Assembly (NCBI GenBank): GCA_964497245.1
Contig: CAZCCC010000040.1
Location: 1 to 8,431 of the forward strand
Length of the DNA: 8,431 nt
Reading direction: 5' to 3'
Origin: CAZCCC01 sp964497245
GTDB lineage: Bacteria; Patescibacteriota; Patescibacteriia; Buchananbacterales; UBA6539
Shown: positions 6,618 through 8,431 of the stretch, piece after piece
Layout: every line of letters starts with the position of its first letter
Position numbering within the stretch: position 1 is the first letter of the stretch
The notes under the pieces: model-generated
The model's input: the letters and a program-made list of their open reading frames with translations, nothing else
Databases searched by the model: none
What the model was told of the DNA's origin: nothing
Made by a program: the position numbers and the translations under genes

Positions 6618-7433
6618 ATGATTTTTTATTTAATTCCATTATTAATTATTGCTTTTAGTTTTTTGGTTATTTTTTTTATTGTCATTAAAAAATTTCCAAA
6701 ATTGGCAAACATAAATATTGAGACAATTCCTGAGGAAAAAGAAGCGAGAGTCGCAAACAGGCTTATTTTAGAAAGACTGTCCAGAAAATTCATTTTTTTT
6801 AAAAAATTTATATCCAAACTTTTTAGTCCGGTTGGAAAAATAATAAAGGAAAAATTTGAAAATTTTTATGAAAAAGCAATTGATTTGGAAAAAAAAGCAT
6901 TAAGACAGTCGGCGCCGCTAAAAAAATTAGATCTGAATCAGGATATAAAAGACATGGTAATTCAGGCTAAGCAGTTTATAGTTGACCGTGATTTTCTTAA
7001 AGCCGAAGAAAAATGTATATCAATTTTAGAAATTGATGATAAAAATCCGGATGCTTATGAAATACTTTGTGAAATATATATTGAAAGCAAAGATTATAAA
7101 AAAGCCAGGGAGACCTGTCGTTATCTTTCCAAATTATTGCTTAAAATGGGAAAAGAAAAAATTGATAATCATCGTTTAGCTAATTGTTATGCAGATTTAG
7201 GCTGGATATACCAACTTGAAGGAAGAAATAATTATGCTTTAGGTAATTATCAAAAAGCTTCTGAATTAGAGCCGAATAATCCGAGATTCCTTGACTTAAT
7301 TTTAAAAATCAGTATAATATTAAAAGATAAAAACCTGGCATTACAGGTCTTTAATAATTTAAAAGAGGCAGACCCTGAAAATAAGAAATTAGTTGAGTTA
7401 AAAGCAGAAATTGATGAATTACCCGATAAATAG
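6618..7433 (+). CDS. Membrane-anchored TPR protein (hypothetical)
   Basis: A 271-residue protein with one N-terminal membrane helix (about 2-23, IFYLIPLLIIAFSFLVIFFI) followed by a basic stretch (KKFPK), so the rest is probably cytoplasmic, with the usual positive-inside caveat. Residues about 38-105 are charged and helical, possibly coiled coil. Residues about 108-265 are tetratricopeptide-like: a first repeat containing AKQFIVDRDFLKAEEKC and DDKNPDAYEILCEIYI, a second around DYKKARETCRYLSKLL, a clear canonical one at LANCYADLGWIYQLEGRNNY through ASELEPNNPR (about 187-223), and a degenerate last one (NLALQVFNNLKEADPENKKL). TPRs bind partner proteins; no partner can be named. The ATG at 6618 is needed for the membrane helix. 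It has no SD, and its 5' flank is formed by repeat copy 1, so any promoter would lie in or before that repeat. Confidence 0.8.
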   Translation: MIFYLIPLLIIAFSFLVIFFIVIKKFPKLANINIETIPEEKEARVANRLILERLSRKFIFFKKFISKLFSPVGKIIKEKFENFYEKAIDLEKKALRQSAPLKKLDLNQDIKDMVIQAKQFIVDRDFLKAEEKCISILEIDDKNPDAYEILCEIYIESKDYKKARETCRYLSKLLLKMGKEKIDNHRLANCYADLGWIYQLEGRNNYALGNYQKASELEPNNPRFLDLILKISIILKDKNLALQVFNNLKEADPENKKLVELKAEIDELPDK

Positions 7434-7518
7434 TCTCAACATGGCCTAAAACCTAATTAAGGTTAAGAATTGGAGCATTTATGGTCCAGATATTTCTGCT
7501 TTTAGTGAAACATCGGGA

Positions 7519-7535
7519 CTCAGTTGATAGATCAA
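7519..7535 (+). other. tRNA D-arm-like relic
   Basis: Fifteen of 17 bases match the D-arm region of the tRNA-Thr 51 bases downstream (7570-7586). The surrounding sequence has no matching anticodon arm or T arm (no GGTTC-like loop), so it is not a functional tRNA. It also folds as a small perfect hairpin TTGAT-AG-ATCAA (7524-7535). A decayed partial tRNA duplicate is a reasonable but unproven reading. Confidence 0.35.
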
Positions 7536-7559
7536 TTTTTCGCTTACGCCAAAGTCTAA

Positions 7560-7635
7560 GCCGTTGTAGCTCAGTTGGTAGAGCAACTCCATGGTAAGGA
7601 GTAGGTCATCGGTTCAAGTCCGATCAACGGCTCCA
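7560..7635 (+). tRNA. tRNA-Thr (anticodon GGT)
   Basis: A complete 76-base tRNA with encoded CCA. The acceptor stem GCCGTTG pairs with CAACGGC (7 bp), and the D arm GCTC...GAGC is canonical (AGTTGGTAGA loop). The anticodon stem ACTCC pairs with GGAGT around the seven-base loop ATGGTAA, giving anticodon GGT (threonine, ACC/ACU codons). The T arm ATCGG-TTCAAGT-CCGAT is perfect. The discriminator is T, normal for threonine tRNAs in bacteria (A or T). It lies 126 bases after the TPR gene, and the palindromic repeat copy 2 begins 26 bases after its CCA, where it may help to end transcription. Confidence 0.97.
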
Positions 7636-7660
7636 TGATAAAATTTAACAGCATAGCGCA

Positions 7661-7752
7661 TTTATTGGCGACGTAGAGCGAGTGAAACAAAAAGTTGTTA
7701 ATTTTTTGTTCCCGAGCCGAGGAGCCAAAAAGGGTTAATACCCTTTATTATT
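7661..7752. repeat. ~90-bp imperfect palindromic repeat, copy 2
   Basis: This is the second copy of the unit at 6528-6616. The sequence is preserved over the TTGGC/GCCAA outer stem and the GAAACAAAAA arm, but the T-to-C change at 7711 puts a mismatch in the long inner stem (TTTTTGTTCC). The three added bases extend the terminal stem to AAAGGG/CCCTTT around TTAATA. Downstream is a T-rich run with TTTTTTCG motifs (about 7755-7795) in which I see no gene. From 7753 to about 7900 nothing else is recognisable. Confidence 0.85.
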
Positions 7753-7905
7753 AATTTTTTTCGTTATAAAAACTTTTCGTTTTTTCGATTTTTCAGTTTA
7801 CGTTAAGTTTAGGATCGTGTACAGTAAGATTATCAAAGTGATAGAAAGTAGCAAAGATTACTCTTTAAAAGATTAGGTGAGGATTTATTGTTTGTCGATT
7901 ATATT

Positions 7906-8009
7906 GACTACCAAGAGAAATTTTTAATAAGATCAGCGGCAGTTAAAAGAGAGAGAATTTCTTGAAATCAGGACAAGGCAGAATGTATTTAGATGATATT
8001 TTAAAATAG
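7906..8009 (+). pseudogene. Broken GIY-YIG gene 3' remnant
   Basis: The last 63 bases (7947-8009) match the 3' end of the intact GIY-YIG gene at 8331-8393 with one mismatch and encode KRENFLKSGQGR then MYLDDILK and TAG. Immediately before, a shifted frame encodes DYQEKFLIRSAAVKRE, which aligns with VYQEEFLSRAEAMKRE of the intact protein. Relative to it one base is missing just before the AG-repeat (about 7942-7948), and the 3' frame has a TAA directly upstream (7944-7946). The N-terminal part with the GIY and YIG motifs cannot be found: the sequence upstream to about 7850 is open in one frame but unlike the family. It is therefore a nonfunctional remnant. It lies 11 bases before tRNA-Tyr copy 1, exactly as the intact gene lies before copy 2. 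Confidence 0.75.
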
Positions 8010-8047
8010 ATTAAAATTATGGGTGGATACTCAAGCGGTCAACGAGG
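7947..8047 (+). repeat. 101-nt direct repeat (copy A): GIY-YIG 3' end plus tRNA-Tyr 5' part
   Basis: This stretch is identical to 8331-8431 except at 7992/8376 (G/A), with a period of 384 bases. It covers the last 21 codons of the GIY-YIG gene, the 11-base spacer and the first 27 bases of tRNA-Tyr. The right end is set only by the window edge, so the true repeat may be longer. To the left, similarity falls sharply inside the GIY-YIG reading frame. Confidence 0.9.
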
Positions 8048-8127
8048 GCTGACTGTAAATCAGCTGGCGTATGCCTACGTAGGTTCTGCGCCATAGGCGC
8101 ACTCGCCTACGGCGAGGAATCCATCCC
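8021..8127 (+). tRNA. tRNA-Tyr (anticodon GTA) with T arm disrupted by a 30-nt double hairpin
   Basis: The 5' two thirds are a normal bacterial tRNA-Tyr: acceptor GGGTGGA, D arm CTC...GAG with the AAGCGGTCAAC loop, anticodon stem GCTGA/TCAGC around CTGTAAA (anticodon GTA), and a long variable arm TGGCGTATGCCTAC. The T stem starts GTAGG (8079-8083) and the loop TTC (8084-8086). Then, instead of the rest of the loop, come two perfect 6-bp hairpins in tandem, TGCGCC-ATA-GGCGCA (8087-8101) and CTCGCC-TAC-GGCGAG (8102-8116), followed by GAA (8117-8119) and TCCATCC (8120-8126). That last element pairs with the acceptor GGGTGGA with one G-U. The normal T-stem 3' half is missing from its place, although CCTAC inside the second hairpin (8106-8110) could pair with GTAGG. 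The discriminator would be C, unusual for tyrosine tRNA, and no CCA is encoded. It may be a pseudo-tRNA. Confidence 0.75.
8087..8116 (+). repeat. 30-nt double-hairpin insertion inside tRNA-Tyr
   Basis: Two perfect inverted repeats of 15 bases each (6-bp stems, 3-base loops ATA and TAC) sit side by side between TTC and GAA of the tRNA T loop. The local G+C is far higher than anywhere else in the window. Part of its reverse complement (CGTAGGCGAGTG, from 8111 down to 8100) resembles CGTAGAGCGAGTG in the palindromic repeat at 6539-6551. Confidence 0.8.
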
Positions 8128-8153
8128 AAGAAATAATTTTTTCAGATTATGTT

Positions 8154-8393
8154 ATGTATTATGTGCATGTTATAAAGAGTATAAAATATTTAAATAGATA
8201 TACGGGTAGTACAGATAATGTTATCAAGAGACTAGATGAACACAATAAGGGGAAATGCAGATATACTAAGGGTAGGAGACCATGGATGTTAGTTTATCAA
8301 GAAGAGTTTTTATCTAGAGCGGAAGCCATGAAGAGAGAGAATTTCTTGAAATCAGGACAAGGCAGAATGTATTTAAATGATATTTTAAAATAG
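8154..8393 (+). CDS. Small GIY-YIG nuclease-like protein (UPF0213/YhbQ-like)
   Basis: A 79-residue single-domain GIY-YIG protein of usual length for this family (about 80-95). The YIG motif is YTG (Y16-T17-G18) in RYTGSTDNV. The conserved arginine is R26 (IKRLDEHNKG) with H30, then KGRRPWMLVYQEEF (39-52) with the conserved acidic residues E50/E51, and the family tail KRENFLKSGQGR (60-71). The GIY motif, usually YVYI, reads YVHV (2-6), so the tyrosine expected at position 5 is histidine; whether this affects cleavage is unknown. Such proteins are DNA nucleases or nuclease relatives of unclear cellular role and are numerous in Patescibacteria. It lies between two tRNA-Tyr genes, 11 bases before the second, and a broken copy lies before the first. 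No SD is seen; ATG 8154 gives the family start MYYV. Confidence 0.85.
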   Translation: MYYVHVIKSIKYLNRYTGSTDNVIKRLDEHNKGKCRYTKGRRPWMLVYQEEFLSRAEAMKRENFLKSGQGRMYLNDILK

Positions 8394-8431
8394 ATTAAAA
8401 TTATGGGTGGATACTCAAGCGGTCAACGAGG
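8331..8431 (+). repeat. 101-nt direct repeat (copy B), cut by window edge
   Basis: This is the partner of 7947-8047 (one mismatch, 8376). It spans the 3' end of the intact GIY-YIG gene and the first 27 bases of a second tRNA-Tyr. It continues to the last base of the window. Confidence 0.9.
8405..8431 (+). tRNA. tRNA-Tyr, second copy, 5' part only
   Basis: The final 27 bases are identical to the first 27 bases of tRNA-Tyr at 8021 (acceptor 5' strand, D arm). The anticodon and T arm lie beyond the window, so I cannot tell whether this copy is intact or interrupted. The tyrosine assignment rests on identity with copy 1. Confidence 0.7.

Noticed and set aside
200..6817. Minus-strand open frames (200-385, 2371-2625, 3582-3779, 4346-4588, 5441-5695, 5930-6112, 6626-6817)
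   Set aside because: Each lies opposite a well-supported gene (3582-3779 mainly opposite scpB), shows no domain, and is short; they are antisense shadows.
6528..7752. CRISPR array or IS element formed by the two ~90-bp repeats
   Set aside because: Only two copies 1.1 kb apart with genes between; no regular spacers, cas genes or transposase.
7850..7946. Separate gene in the open frame before the GIY-YIG remnant
   Set aside because: Only about 38 codons, no start with support, and the end aligns to the GIY-YIG family; treated as part of the decayed region.
8021..8127. Group I intron in tRNA-Tyr
   Set aside because: The insertion is only 30 bases, sits in the T loop rather than the anticodon loop, and has no intron core; it is two simple hairpins.

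Overview
This AT-rich window (roughly one third G+C by eye) looks like a piece of a Patescibacteria (CPR; Parcubacteria-like) chromosome. The grounds are compact single-strand gene order, short proteins, a DUF5671-type membrane protein, a small GIY-YIG protein next to tRNA genes, and coding starts without Shine-Dalgarno sequences. This placement is inferred from gene content, not from a phylogenetic marker. TGA ends the small export-protein gene at 5730-5732 and is not needed as a sense codon in any gene here, so code 11 fits better than the TGA=Gly code of Gracilibacteria/SR1.

Layout: every gene is on the + strand. Positions 1-77 hold the 3' end of an unidentified gene. It is followed by an HD-domain phosphohydrolase (88-756), a small winged-helix-like protein (850-1149), a five-helix DUF5671-type membrane protein with a soluble C-terminal domain (1196-2146) and a YbaK/ProX-type aminoacyl-tRNA deacylase-like protein with a lysine-rich tail (2186-2743). 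A conserved core block comes next: scpA and scpB (partners of SMC in chromosome condensation), a serine D-Ala-D-Ala carboxypeptidase, a COG2426-type small membrane export protein, tpiA, and a membrane-anchored TPR protein (ends 7433). These are ordinary housekeeping genes and show no frameshifts.

The last kilobase is different. It contains tRNA-Thr(GGT), a decayed tRNA-like D-arm just upstream of it, the second copy of a ~90-bp imperfect palindromic repeat (first copy just before the TPR gene), a broken 3' remnant of a GIY-YIG gene, a tRNA-Tyr(GTA) whose T arm is disrupted by a 30-nt double hairpin, an intact GIY-YIG gene, and the start of a second tRNA-Tyr at the window edge. The broken and intact GIY-YIG 3' ends and the two tRNA-Tyr 5' parts form a direct repeat of at least 101 nt with one mismatch and a 384-bp period. 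This is the most unusual part of the window: a tandem [GIY-YIG + tRNA-Tyr] module in which one tRNA copy is structurally interrupted.

The genes do not form one pathway. The core block covers chromosome segregation, peptidoglycan trimming and glycolysis, and the tRNA end appears to be a small recombination or insertion hotspot. Several genes have TATAAT-like hexamers only a few bases before their ATG, which suggests frequent leaderless or very short-leader transcripts.
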